The notes beneath the pieces were generated by a model. That model had not been told where the DNA came from and did not search any database. It worked only from the letters and a program-made list of their open reading frames with translations. Shown piece after piece: positions 25,227-37,503 of a stretch of DNA of 64,000 bases. Location: positions 1,929,501-1,993,500 of the forward strand of contig JAFFSR010000292.1 of NCBI GenBank assembly GCA_017163975.1. The letters run 5' to 3'. The translations under genes and the position numbers were made by a program. Numbering within the stretch: position 1 is the stretch's first letter; every line of letters begins with the position of its first letter. Source of the DNA: Anastatus disparis (lineage: Eukaryota; Arthropoda; Insecta; Hymenoptera; Eupelmidae).

Positions 25227-27145
25227 AGCACATAATGACAATGGGCGCGAGAGTTCACATATTTTCACCATTTTTATTTTTATGCGTATTTTATGCATAC
25301 ATATCTCGAAAAACTTAACATGTTCCTTGCTATAAAATGGCAAATTAATACTTGTACATCGTTGTGATATTCACGCCTTCCAATTGGTTGTAAGAATAAA
25401 TGATTAAATAAATTTTGAAGTTATGTTCATTTAGCCATATTTGAAATTTACAACTAATATTTTTTCGCATAAAATTTATTTATTTTTCTTATATGTAAAT
25501 CTAAAAAATATATGTTAATTTATTGAATGCTTAATACCACTATTTTATAAAGTATATTTAACTATATAAAATTTAAGAATTTTTCAATTGGTTAATGTTT
25601 AAATAAGTAAATAAATTATTATTATTATATTCATAACTTCGTTGACATCAATCATTTTGATGACACGAAAACTCGTTGCCAAAAAGTCATTTTCATTTCT
25701 CAACCGACTTGTTCAAATATAATTACATTAACTGTAGAGGCAAGCTGCAAAGCTAATGGGCTAAGAAGCCAAAAAGTCGTTTAGCATTTTTTATGCCAAG
25801 TGGGTACTTACATGTATGTACCAATCTTCGAAACCCCTGTACGCAAAAAAGAGGGAAAAAAAGAGAAGAAATAAAGAGGCACGAGTGTTTGAGGGGCGCG
25901 ACGATTCAAAGCGACATAATTGTCAAGCATATAAAAACCGCTTCATGGTAGATTGTATTATATCTTCTGGTAATATCAAACTGATGTACAAATGTCTAGT
26001 TGTTCGTTTATGTAAATATCACGTCGCGTGTGCTTACATCATACGTTAACCTGATTTACACAAGGGGATCTTGATAATGAACTTTTTTTCAACCACTACT
26101 TATGCGAATTAATATTTTATCGTTAAAAATTGTAGAAACTTTTAATCGTTTAGTTTTTTTTAATTATAGATTCCTATAATTTAATTAAATAAAAATATTT
26201 TGTTAGGGATGTTTGAAATTATGATATATAATTATTTTTAATTGTTTTTATACGATAAAATAAAAAATAGAAGATAAGCTTTGGAAATATTAAAAATTAA
26301 GTATGAAATACTACATAAATTATAATTTAGAATTTTCTATTTTGTTAATTTTTTTCAAATAGATTTAGGACATACGTTCCGTTATTTAAAAATAACTTAT
26401 ATTTTCCAAGTATTGTCTTAATTATCACTATAATTTATAAAAATAGATAGAAAATCGTTAAATTTGAATTTCTAGATAAAAAGCTAAAATTAATTTTAAT
26501 TTTGAATTAACCTCTTCGTTCCTGAAGTTATCATTTAGTAACAAAAAGAGATATATCGAACAACTAAATAATATCAATTGAAAGTTTGTATATTGTTTTT
26601 AAACAACAATTTTTATTAGTTAAACTATTGATTCTACTTAGGTTTGAATTTATTTTTTTAAAGATTGATTGAGCGACATATTTATTTTAGACTTAAAAAT
26701 TCTTTTATTTTGTATACTATTTATGCAAAACTCGTGATTTTTGGTGAAAAATTTGATATTTTTGAGAACATTTTTAAGACGTTGTTTAGTATGTGAAATT
26801 TGTTTCTTAGATTCTAAAATGATAATTTATGACCAAATGTCATCGTATGCGTTTTAATGTAACAGAAAAGTAAGTATTAAATTTTTTTCTTTAAATGTTA
26901 CGTATACAAAGTTAAAAGTTTTGAAAATTCGCCCATAACCACTAAATTTTGAAACTATGATCTATTAATATAATACTAACTCATTTCTTTAGCTTGAGCT
27001 TTAATAACAATAAATAAATATTTAATCGTTTTTGTTAAATAAAAAGAAAATATTTATTGGTGCAATTCAATAATATTAAAAATTAGTTTATAACAATCGT
27101 CTTTGATTCAATAATATTCATAATCGAATTACCCAAACGTTTATA
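22645..27145. other. Intergenic region with GC-richer patches, no gene assigned
   Basis: Two patches are less AT-rich: 23190-23340 and 23960-24080. In the second an ATG at 23972 opens a 34-codon frame (MTDGPGSKSSGHPLYLKK..., ending TAA); it could be a short exon or chance, and no splice partner was found. A further patch at 24600-25250 contains many GCGC words and ends in a (GA)n run. These could be regulatory or first-exon DNA of a neighbouring gene, but nothing proves it. Confidence 0.35.
25191..25222. repeat. (GA)n microsatellite, about 16 units
   Basis: An uninterrupted alternating AG run of about 32 bp. In flies GAGA runs attract GAGA factor near promoters, but here it may simply be a microsatellite. 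Confidence 0.9.
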
Positions 27146-27937
27146 AAAATTAGCTAAAAATATAGCTAAAGCAGCTAAAATACGCTATTAGCGAATATAG
27201 TATATTTATCTGATTTTTAGTAAAAATCAGTTATTTTTAGTAAAAATCATATATTTTGAGTCTCTTAACAGCGGAAAATACTTAGCATACTTATTTAATA
27301 TATTTTAGCATTTAGCTATTTTGAGAGAAAGTAAATATTTCATTTTTTATTATTTATAAATATTTTATTTCACATATATCGTTCTTTCCTAAGAATTCCA
27401 AATGATAACCTCTATGTCAGCTCCGGATCGAAGAGCTCCACAGTATCGCTCTTTAACCGCCTCTTCAATGGAATCGTAAAATTTGAGATCCGCACCAGCG
27501 ACGAGTGAACACCTTCTAAATGTTAAGCACGTCGCGGTGCGTTTCTCAATACGATTCCATCGACAGAGACCAATAAAAACAATACGCCAAACACTCTTCG
27601 ACTTCGAAGCGACACTAGAGGTTCATCTCATTTTGGAACTTTCTTTACAGGAAAGACAACGAATATCCGTGAATTATAAATAATTTAAGCTAAAATACAG
27701 CTAAAAATATAACTGAATAGCTATATATCAGATTTATCCTCGTCGAACGATTAGCCAAAAATTACTAAAAATACGTATACACTAAATACACTGAAATACA
27801 GTTATTTTCGCTGTTCAGAGACTCAAAATATTAACTGGATTTTACCTAAAAATAACTGATTTTACCTAAATCCAGATAAATAAATATTCAGCAATATAGT
27901 GTATTTTACTTATTACTATATTACTAATTTTAGCTAA
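27146..27937. mobile_element. Foldback element with a GC-richer coding-like insert
   Basis: The left arm (about 27146-27300) and right arm (about 27790-27937) match in reverse complement. Both carry TTAGCTAAAA-type ends, a TTTATCTG block, AAAATCAGTTATTTTTAG and ATATTTTGAGTCTCT-AACAGCG. The arms are AT-rich, whereas the 260 bp near the middle (27405-27665) is close to balanced composition and holds an open frame on the minus strand. This is the layout of a transposon that has captured a piece of a gene. Confidence 0.6.
27389..27622 (-). pseudogene. Coding-like fragment inside the foldback element
   Basis: A 77-codon frame without ATG runs from just after a TGA to a TAG. It has a normal-looking amino-acid mix, unlike the F/Y/K/I-rich noise frames nearby, for example KFYDSIEEAVKERYCGALRS near its end. 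I do not recognise the family. The 9-mer CGATTCCAT occurs twice, at about 27467 and 27552, on opposite sides of the frame. A plus-strand frame over the same bases (27483-27683) has a less natural composition. It could be a captured host exon or part of an unrecognised element protein. Confidence 0.4.
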
Positions 27938-28358
27938 ACGACGGGAATCATCATTGACAGTATGGTTAGCAGTGAGAATAATTTATTGAGGTTTCCGATG
28001 CTTGTCATGTAGTTTTTTCCATTATTATGGTGGCGAACAACTTGCCACAGGCAAATCTATAACCTTTTATTTATACAGTCATCGCAAATAGTATATTACG
28101 ACCCATGGTCAGAAAAGTAAGAAAGGTCTCAGATCACATGTAATTGTTGGCTTAGGCGAAGCCGAGGTTTACTAACATATACTATTTTTCTGCTCGACGG
28201 CGTCGGAAAGTGCAATTTTGTTTTGGACAGCGTCCAGAAAGTTGCCGCTTTTCGGCCGGAGGGCAAAAAACACTTTTTATATTTGGAAGATGAAAATTTT
28301 GCGCTTCATATTTTATTTAAGAATTTTTACAATCCCCCATAAAGAATTTAAAATAATG

Positions 28359-29005
28359 CCCTTGCGGAAAAAAAATTTAGATATCTGAATAAAACTGAAG
28401 AATACAGTTAACTGTAGAAAAGTGGCCGGATTGAGACTTAAAACAATAGTTATTTACAGTTTTTTTCAGTTAAATTTATTGATAACTGAAAAATATTTAT
28501 TGATATCTATAGAAAAGTTTATAATAGTTTAATACAGAAGAAAACTGTAAATAACTCTTGTCTTTTTGATTAAGGGGATGTAATAGGGTATATGATTTCT
28601 ACATGGTTACCAACATTGCAGTTTCAAATTTTTTTATCTTTATACAAAAATTTTCAGAAATATCTCTATATTGGGCTTTTTATTAGTAGAAATGGAAGAC
28701 TGTAATATAGAGATATTTTTAAAAATCTTGGATTGAGAACTAATAATTTGGAAAATTGTAATGTCGGTATTTTACATTCCCTTTTTCTATAAGAAAAATA
28801 ATTATTTTATCTTTTTGAAATATATTTGATGAACACAACTGTTGATAATTGAAGAAAACTGTTAACATCAGAAGAAAACTGTAAATAACTGTTGTCTTAA
28901 GTCTTAATCCGACCACTTTTCTTCATTTTATTTCTGTTGTCTTCTGTTTTATACAGATATATTCAGATTTCTTCAGTTATCTTCATATATTTTTTTCCAC
29001 TAGGG
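28359..29005. mobile_element. 647-bp foldback MITE, relative of the one at 10853, with a nested insertion
   Basis: The ends are CCCTTGCGGAAAAAAAATTT and, reverse-complemented, CCCTAGTGGAAAAAAATAT. The inner pair GTGGCCGGATTGAGACTTAA and its inverted partner at about 28895-28915 is shared with 10853-11353, as are the ACAGTTATT words. The 2-bp flanks are TG and TA, so the duplication is imperfect. Compared with its relative it is interrupted by a 208-bp element at 28574-28781. Confidence 0.78.
28574..28781. mobile_element. 208-bp MITE nested inside the foldback element
   Basis: The ends are GGGGATGTAATAGGGTA and, reverse-complemented, GGGAATGTAAAATACCG. The relative at 10853-11353 runs through this point without it, which shows it is an insertion. 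A truncated copy lies at 22480-22644. Inside, an inverted pair around TCTATATTGGG forms a small hairpin. Confidence 0.7.
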
Positions 29006-30689
29006 TAATAAACCATTCATCGAACTGTGATTGGTTGTCAACATTGATCAATGTTTAGCTGATATTTATTTACAGCCATAAATGTTAAAAATTATAATAA
29101 TTAAATACATCAAATTTATATAATTGTAAAATAACTAAAAAATTAAATAAATTCTTTTTAGCTAAGAAAAAAAAATTACTTTATTGCCTTGAAGCAGACT
29201 TCCAAAAATGATGTAGGAATATAACAAGTCATTGATATTTTTATACAAGCAATGTAAAAAATCAAAAACCGTTATGGATTATTTTTTTATTCAATACTCA
29301 ATTTCGCACATGACGGAACTTATTACTTATCCGGACCGTTAAATTCGAATGACAATCCGTCCACCAGATGCAATAATCCAATGCACTTCCCTTTTTTTGA
29401 CTTTCACTCTTACATCACATCTCTCTAAAGTATTCCATTTTATAGACTGTGTCTAACTTGAGGACTCAAGCTCCTTTTTCTCTCGTCATATTCAACAAAA
29501 AAACATATGTGGTTTGCTCGATGACGCGCCAAAATGTCATAAAGTATCGCATAAGCAATGAGTCACGCGCCCCTTTTCTCTACCCCCTTATCCAGACAAA
29601 CTCTCTTATACATCCTTTATTTTTTTTTATTTTAAATTTTGTCTACTTTTATGAATTGACGATCCAGTGGCGATCAATTTTTTTTTATGAGACGTCTACA
29701 AATGTATTACATACTCATACATAATACGATACAATGGCGTACAAAACGTTTCTTTTTTTTTAGATGATGGAAAATATTAGGAGCGAATGATAAAAAAAAT
29801 TTAATGGATGATCTATCAAAAATCAGAGCACACGGAAGAGCATGCTGCATTAGGGTTAACAATGTGACGTTCAGGATCAAAGTATTAGTGAATGTGTATG
29901 TGTACGTGTTTGAATAGAATGCGTTTGACTTTAAACATTTTTCTGTACTAAAAGCGAATGTAAACTATTATTATTTATTTTATTTTATTATTGAATTCAA
30001 AGAAATCAAATAATTCTATTAATTTATTATTTATTTAATTTCATATGGAATCGGAATGTCATCTACTTTTTATAAGGGAAGTAATAAGAAATTTACTTTT
30101 TATATATTTAACAATTTAAAAATATAATTCAATTATAAAAAGAAATGAACCATTGGGACGCATTAAAACATAAATTTATCTTTGACTATAGCATTTTTGT
30201 GATAACAAATATTATAAGTTGTATTTTTTCTTTCTCAATGCGTATTTTAATAGTATATTTATTTATTTTTATATTTTCTTAAAACTCTTATATTAATAAA
30301 TTTCTCGTTGTTTAAAAAAATTCATAACTCTGTTATTTATGAAGATTGAGAGTTGAAATTTGGCATACAAGTAGATAATTATATTACTAATACTACTTTC
30401 AATGTGCCAAAGGTAAATACTATCGGATAATTAGTTTCTGCGAAATTGAATTTTTTTCGTTTCTTTGCCAGGTTTATATTATTGTTAAAAATCGTCGTAT
30501 ACATTTTTAAAACAAGTTTGAAAATTAGAGATAAAATTCTATCAAACGTATATTTCAAGTTTTCATTAAAATAGTGTTAAAAAACTGAAATATGAACTTG
30601 AACAGCGCAAATGGTCGAGCGTTCAATGTTTTTACTGGCTTTTTTTCAACGACTACTGCACCTATTTTAAAGTGATTTTTTTAATTAAC
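29006..30689. other. No gene seen
   Basis: The 91-codon plus-strand frame at 29449-29724 is serine/phenylalanine-rich noise without a motif. A patch around 29330-29600 is slightly GC-richer. Nothing else is recognisable. Confidence 0.45.
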
Positions 30690-31030
30690 CCTGTTGAAAA
30701 AAATCACGTGAATAATTTACGTAAATTATTCACGTAAATTATTCACGTGATTTTTGTTTCATTTCATCACGTGAATTATTCATGTGAATATTATATTTTT
30801 AAAATGAAAAGTATTTTAATTAATATAATTTCTGAAATAAAAAAAGTATTTCAATTAATATTATTTTTAAAACTAAAAGTATTCAAATTAATGATTTCTT
30901 AAATAAATTATGAGTTAATAGAAAGAAATTTTGTTGTATTTCATCACGTGAACTATTTACGTGAATTTTATATTTTTAAAATTAAAAGTATTTCAATAAA
31001 TATAATCTCTTAAATCAAAAGTATTGAAAT
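30690..31030. repeat. Repeat with clustered CACGTG palindromes
   Basis: ATCACGTGAATAATTTACGT and related words form overlapping palindromes at 30700-30756; TCATCACGTGAAYTATT recurs at about 30763 and 30943. Each is followed by the same tail (TTTATATTTTTAAAATKAAAA, then GTATTTYAAT). So there are at least two units of about 180 bp, with AT-rich spacers between. Five perfect or near-perfect CACGTG hexamers lie within 260 bp. Confidence 0.6.
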
Positions 31031-31501
31031 TAGGAGCGTCAGTGACGTAATCGGCTTAGGCATACGCCTTACACGGTCTTTACTTTTTATATTAAACTTT
31101 TTATAGTATTATTTACAATTTGGTATGTTTTCTTTTGTTGTTTTTTTACATAAAAAAAAATAATTCTATGCTACAGGTGGGTATATCATTTTCGAAATTA
31201 ACTTTATTAATTTCTTGATAACAAGCTATTTACAATAATCACTTACCTTGAAAAATGTTTGTAATCTGTTAATAATTATGTATTTTTCATGATAGGAAGT
31301 AAGAGAAATGTATAAATAAATATTTATTGCAATAATTATTATAGATTATTAATTTGTTTTTATAAAATTAAATGATCATTTATTTTCCAGATATACATAA
31401 TTAAATAATTTTAAAATAATTAGATACCAATAATGTTTGATAATGTTCAAGATTTGGTACAGAGCAAATAAATTGATCACATTGATATTTCATAAATACA
31501 C

Positions 31502-32975
31502 AAAGGCTATAGCAGAATAAGCATGGTGAATTTGCCCCCTCCTAAATGGCGTATCTGATATGGGTCACTTAAAAGGTTATCAAAAAATATTAAGAAAGCC
31601 AAAATTACAGACCCTTAAACCCCATGTAGGAGTTATACAGCTAAAAAACGTAATTTTTCGATTTTATTTTTTTACAGCTAGGCTCTGCATTCCAGAGACT
31701 TGTAAAAAATCATGAAAGTAGGTTTTTCCTTTCTAAATAATTAAAATTTTTTACGAAACTCGTAACCTCAAAATTGGCTCCGAAAAACCTCATTAAAATT
31801 TTAAATCAGTGTTTTTACATCCCAGATTTCGAGGCACTAAACTCAATATAGGTATTTTTTATGTATTTTTTCCTGCTCTTCACGATGCCGTCATTAGTTT
31901 ACAAAAAAAATGGTGGCACACCCAATTTTCGGCCAAAAATCGTTTTTTTTGGCTTTTTTACGGGGTTTTATGCATTAATAATGAAATAAATTACTATATT
32001 ATGGCTCTAAATAACACTTTTTCTATATTTTTCTACTTTCTGTTGAGTTCTGAAATCAGATTGAGCATATTTTCAGCTGAACACGCTATCCTACGCTCAG
32101 AAACGGTTTTTTGTGGGGTTATTTAAAGATTTTGTTGCGTGATTTGGCATCTGAGAGATTTGGAAAGACATATTTTGATAATCCATACATGTTCTTTACA
32201 ACTGTATACTCAGATTTGCAATATTTTAATCCATAAACCATGAAAATTTACCGAAATCTAATTTTTTTGAGGTTATGTAATAATTTCATTTGATTATATT
32301 TTATTTAAATAACTTAAATAACAAATATCAGTATTTTTTATTACTTTCTATTATTTTGTCTTATTAGATTTACGATATTTTCATTTACACGTTCCAGTAT
32401 TTGCCAAAAACTGATTTTAGTTTAAGTTTATGTACAAATTGTATTAACTTATATTATATTTAAAAAGCTTAAAACAACGGTTTTTAGTTTTTTTATGTTA
32501 CCATTTTTCAATCATATTTTCAGTATATTGCGATGCGCGCTTAACATAGTATTTTGAGAAAATGTAATGTTTTTACTAAGTTATGTTATTCATACTAAGT
32601 TGAAAACAGTTACTTTTAAGTGTACTTAAATCATTTCTTAAATATCATGTACAAATATAAATTTTAACATGGCAACTTTTTTTTAAATAAAGTTTATAAC
32701 AGAATTGTAGGAAAATAATTTTCAAATCACGGTATAATATAATAAATTATAAAAAATTTTATTTAAATAAAGTTTATAACAACATTTTTTTAGAATTGAG
32801 TTATTAAGAAAAGTAATTTTTACTATTTTATTTCATAGTTTAAGCGTGATGAGATTTTGTATAATATAATAAATTATAAAAAATGTTAAATGTAAACTCA
32901 AAGACATATGGAAAACTCAATTTGTTTAGTGACAAATGAAGCCTTATTAGTAATTAAATATGACCAGCTTCTTCG
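31502..32975. repeat. Giant inverted repeat 1, left arm
   Basis: The arm begins AAAGGCTATAGCAGAATAAG and aligns in reverse complement with 35318-37503 along its whole length, at well over 90 percent by eye. Landmarks are GAATTTGCCCCCTCC, the CAGCTAGGCTCTGCATTCCA block and AATTGGGTGTGCCACC-type wording. The inner end lies in GTGACAAATGAAGCCT. A 105-codon frame here (31809-32126) is not recognised. The other arm abuts a transposase relic; this one abuts unrelated AT-rich DNA. Confidence 0.85.
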
Positions 32976-35106
32976 ATACGTTTTTTACAATTCGTCTGTT
33001 ATCCATATAAAGCATAGTTTTTTTTAGCCTTTATCGATTGTATCTACTATATTTAATTATAAATTTTTAAAAAATTTGATTTTTCAATTTTTTTGCTATG
33101 TCAAAAAACTGCTGCAAATCGAAAAAACGCTAAAGTTTATTCTCGGAAGCTCGTTGAACATTATTAACAAACATAGACGTACACTCATAAATACGCGTTT
33201 ATTATTTATAAATAATACATAGTATATTATTATTGCATATGCTTACGAGTGTGTATTTGTGAGCGTATTATGTTTATGTGTAAGTATATGCGTGTGTATA
33301 TTCATAAAAATGCACATGTACTCTATTCTTAAAATTAAAATTGGACTTGACCATTTTTGATAAGCAAGTTCAATGGACTTGGCGCTTTTTTGATTTGCAG
33401 CAGTTTTTTGACATACCAAAAAAATTGAAAAATCAAATTTTTTAAAAATTTTATAATTAAATATAGTAGAAAATAGGCTAAAAAACGCTGCCAAGTGCTT
33501 TGGCGGAATGCTTTCTCATAGAGTTCTTTGAGTTTCATTAATTTTTTTATATTTATTTATATGTGATTTTAATATTAAAAAATTGTCTAACATTAATATT
33601 TACTCATATTGTACTTTATAAATTTCGAACACATATGCTAGCTGTTTGCTTTTTCAACATTTATAATTTATTTTAAATCATCAAGTAATACAAAAAAATT
33701 TGTTCTATTGAAAAAATGATATAATGTAGTAATAAAAAGAATGATGATAATAAAATTTCTAATCTTTATAAAATGCAATCATATTTATATATAAATACAG
33801 TTCATGTTTATGGCTCTATAAAAAAAACTACTCTATGAATACTAATTTTCAATAGCTTCCTGTCTAGTTATACAAAAACATAGATGGTATACAAAATTTG
33901 AAGCAAATCCATCGAGTAATTTTCGAGATCTACCTGGTTAAATAAATAACATTTTCTTTTCAAAATTTTAAAAATGCTCTAAAATTAAAACTACGCTATG
34001 AAAATCAATTTTTGAAAATTTCCCTTCTTTTGGCAGTCGCAAATAATTTCTCTGCAATTTTTAGAACAAATCTATCGAGTACTTTACGTAGAATAAAAAA
34101 AAATAAGAAAAGAAGAATCGAAATTTTTTTTTAAATCTTTAAAATTCTCTAAAATTGCAACCACGCTAAGAAAATTAGTTTTCAAAAGCTTATTTTTCTC
34201 AGACAACAGCGAATTAATTGTATAAAAATTTTGGAGAAAATTTATAGTATGGTTTACGCAAAATAGAAAATAAATGAAAAATAAAAATTTTTTTGAAAAT
34301 TTTCAAAGTGCTCTAAAATTAAAACTGCGTTGAGAAAATTAGTTTTCCAAAGCTTGTTTTCTTCAGACAGTAGCGAATAAATTGCATACAAATTTTGAAG
34401 CAAATCTATCAAATGATTTTCGTAAAATAGAAAAAAATTAAAAATAAAAATTTTTTAAAAAATTTTTAAAATGCTCTAAAATTAAAAGTGCGCTAAGAAA
34501 ATTAGTTTACAAAATTTTTTATACTTTTGACAGTCGAAATTAAGTTCCATACAAATTTTCGAACAAATTCTTCGAGTAGTTTACGTAAAATACAAAAAAA
34601 ATGAAAAATCGAAATTTTTTTAAAATTCTTAAAATGATTCTAAAAAAAAACTACGCTAAGAAAACCAATTCTCAATAGCTTCCGCACCAGTTCATCAAAA
34701 AATTGAATTGTATGGAAAATTTGAAGTAAATCCATCGAGTAGTTTTTAAGATTTTATTGGCTTAATAAATAGAAACATTTTTTTTTTTAATTTCAAAATG
34801 CTCTAAAATTAAAACTAAGCTAAGAAAATCAGTTTTTAAAAATTTATTTTATCCGGGCAACCACAAATAAATTCCATGCAAATTTTGAAGCAAATTCATT
34901 AAGTAGTAAACAAAAAAAAAACCAAAAAACGAAAAATTGAATTTTTTTTTTTTTTTTTTTTAAACTTTAAAATGAAAACTACGCTAGAAGAACCAATTAC
35001 CAATAGCTTCCCAGCAACTTAGTCACAAAACTAAATTCCATGCAAAATTAGAAGCAAATCCATCGAGTAGTTCTCGAGATACAGTTTACTAACTGAATTC
35101 ATACAT

Positions 35107-35157
<51 letters not shown>

Positions 35158-35317
35158 TACAGACATTTTCTGGAAACCACTTTTTTCAACTCACCGAGTT
35201 CAAATATGTACAAATTAATGAAAAAATAGAAAAAAATTTTTTTTATCGATACAATGCTTTCTCTATGAGAAAGCAAAATATGCTTTACTTAATAACTCAA
35301 TTAAAAAAAAAAATTGG
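32976..35317. repeat. Spacer of giant inverted repeat 1, with a tandem array
   Basis: The spacer opens with its own small inverted pair (33041-33140 against 33380-33480, sharing TCAAATTTTTTAAAAATTT and CTGCTGCAAATC in inverse). From about 33815 to 35100 follow eight units of roughly 165 bp, each with CTACGCTAAGAAAA-type wording, then an AAATYYATCGAGTAGTTT block, then an A-rich run. A matching short inverted word, ATGCTTTCTC, is found near 33509 and 35254. The frames in this region are repeat translations. Confidence 0.7.
35108..35152. repeat. (CA)n microsatellite
   Basis: An uninterrupted CA run of about 45 bp at the end of the 165-bp tandem array. The short frame over it translates as a VCVCV run and is not a gene. 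Confidence 0.92.
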
Positions 35318-37503
35318 CTTGGTCATTTTTGTTGCTCGAGGCTTCATTTGTCACTAATCTTGAGTTTTTGTCTTGAGTTACATTTAACATTTTTTTATAA
35401 TTTATTATATTATACACTACGCAAACTATGAAAATGAGAAAATTACTTTTCCTACCAATTCTGTTATAAACTTTATTTAAATAAAAAGTTGCGGTGTTTG
35501 AAAAAATATTATTTGTGCCATGATATTTAAGAAATGATTTAAGTACACTTAAAAGTAACTGTTTTCAACTTACTAGGAGAGTGTCACACCTTCGGATTAC
35601 GGATTTTGCTTAGTCTTCGAGATAAGTTTTTAGATGATAAAATATGGAAAAAGCTAAAGTTATAGTCATAAATACTCAATATTTCCCTAGTTACAGGCAA
35701 TTAAAGAAAATCACTAAAAAAATTACTAGATTTTTAAACGCAAATAGTTCTTCAGCATTGATAGCTACAAGCTTGAAACTTTTTTTAAATTAAAGCTAAG
35801 CTCAAATCCTTTCGAATTAGTAGTTATAGCATGTAAAAATATTATTTTTTCCCAAAGTCAGAACGTGATAAACATTGGACCTGATTTTTCTTTTAAAAAC
35901 ATTAATTAATAATAAAAGCTGAAATTAGGTCCAATCCTTATTACGCTCTAACTTTGGGGAAAAACAATATTTTGATATGCTGTAACTACTGTTTCGAAAG
36001 GATTTGAGCTCAGCTTTAATTTAAAAAAAGTTTCAAGCTTGTAGCTATCGACGCTAAAGAACTATATGCGTTTAAAAATCTAGTAACTTTTTTAGTGATT
36101 TTCTTTAATTGCCTGTAACTAGGGAAATATTGAGTATTTATGACTATAACTTCAACTTTTTGCATATTTTATCATCTGAAAACTTATCCCGCAGTTTGAG
36201 CGAAATCCGTGATCCGGAGGTGTGACACTCTCCTAGTTAGTAAGAATAACATAACTTAGTAAAAGCATTACATTTTCTCAAAATACTATGTTAAGAGCGC
36301 GATTCGCTTTGTCTTTACAAAAACAGAATGAAGGAGCCAAAATATTAAAATATTTATGCTGAAAAAAAATATCGTTTTTTTGAAAAGTAAGGTAACATAA
36401 AAAACTAAAAACCGTTGTTTTAAGCATAATAATAATATCTATTCGATCAACCTTTATATTGAAGATAGATTAATACTAAGTAAATAACAACTATTGTATA
36501 CCCATCCAAATACTGAAAATATGATTGAAAAAAATAAAACGCTTTTTAAATGTATATAGTTAATACAATTTGTACATAAATAACTAAAATCAGTTTTTGG
36601 CAAATACTGGAACGTGTAAATGAAAATATCGTAAATCTAATAAGACAAAATAATAGAAAGTCATAAAAAATACTGATATTTGTTATTTAAGTTATTTAAA
36701 TAAAATGTAATCAAATGAAATTATTACATAACCTCAAAAAAATTAGATTTCGGTAAATTTTCGTGGTTTATGGATTAAAATATTGCAAATCTGAGTATAC
36801 AGTTGTAAAGAACATGTATGGATTATCAAAATATGTCTTTCCAAATCTCTCAGATGCCAAATCACGCAACAAAATCTTTAAATAACCCCACAAAAAACCG
36901 TTTCTGAGCGTAGGATAGCATGTTCAGCTGAAAATATGCTCAATCTGATTTCAGAACTCAACAGAAAGTAGAAAAATATAGAAAAAGTGTTATTCAGAGC
37001 CATAATATAGTAATTTATTTCATTATTAATGCTTAAAACCCCGTAAAAAAGCCAAAAACAACGATTTTTGGCCGAAAATTGGGTGTGCTACCATTTTTTT
37101 TGTAAACTAATGACGGCATCGTGAAGAGCAGGAAAAAATACATAAAAAATACCTATATTGAGTTTAGTGCCTCGAAATCTGGGATGTAAAAACACTGATT
37201 TAAAATTTTAATGAGGTTTTTCGGAGCCAATTTTGAGGTTATGAGTTTCGTAAAAAATTTTAATTATTTAGAAAGGAAAAACCTACTTTCATGATTTTTT
37301 ACAAGTCTCTGGAATGCAGAGCCTAGCTGTAAAAAAATAAAATCGAAAAATCACGTTTTTTAGCTTTATAACTCCTACATGGGGTTTAGGGGTCTGTAAT
37401 TTTGGCTTTCTTAATATTTTTTGATAACCTTTTAAGTGACCCATATCAGATACGTCATTTGGGAGGGGGCAAATTCACCATGCTTATTCTGCTATAGCCT
37501 TTT
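35318..37503. repeat. Giant inverted repeat 1, right arm
   Basis: This is the reverse complement of 31502-32975, longer because a 664-bp MITE (35573-36236) and about 100 bp of other sequence near 36310-36520 were inserted. Its outer end overlaps the last codons of the tnp2-type transposase relic at 37492. The arms still pair closely, so duplication or gene conversion was fairly recent relative to other repeats here. Confidence 0.85.
35573..36236. mobile_element. 664-bp palindromic MITE with TTA target duplication
   Basis: The ends are CTAGGAGAGTGTCACACCT and, reverse-complemented, CTAGGAGAGTGTCACACCTC. TTA flanks both sides (35570-35572 and 36237-36239). The matching place in the other arm, near 32596 (CATACTAAGTTGAAAAC), has a single TAA and no element, so the borders are certain. 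The whole element is one long hairpin with its centre near 35905. A 3-bp TWA duplication is typical of PIF/Harbinger; the superfamily assignment is inference. Confidence 0.9.

Noticed and set aside
31809..32126. 105-codon frame in the left arm of giant inverted repeat 1
   Set aside because: F/Y/I-rich translation without a domain, and the same DNA in the other arm is interrupted in the corresponding frame.
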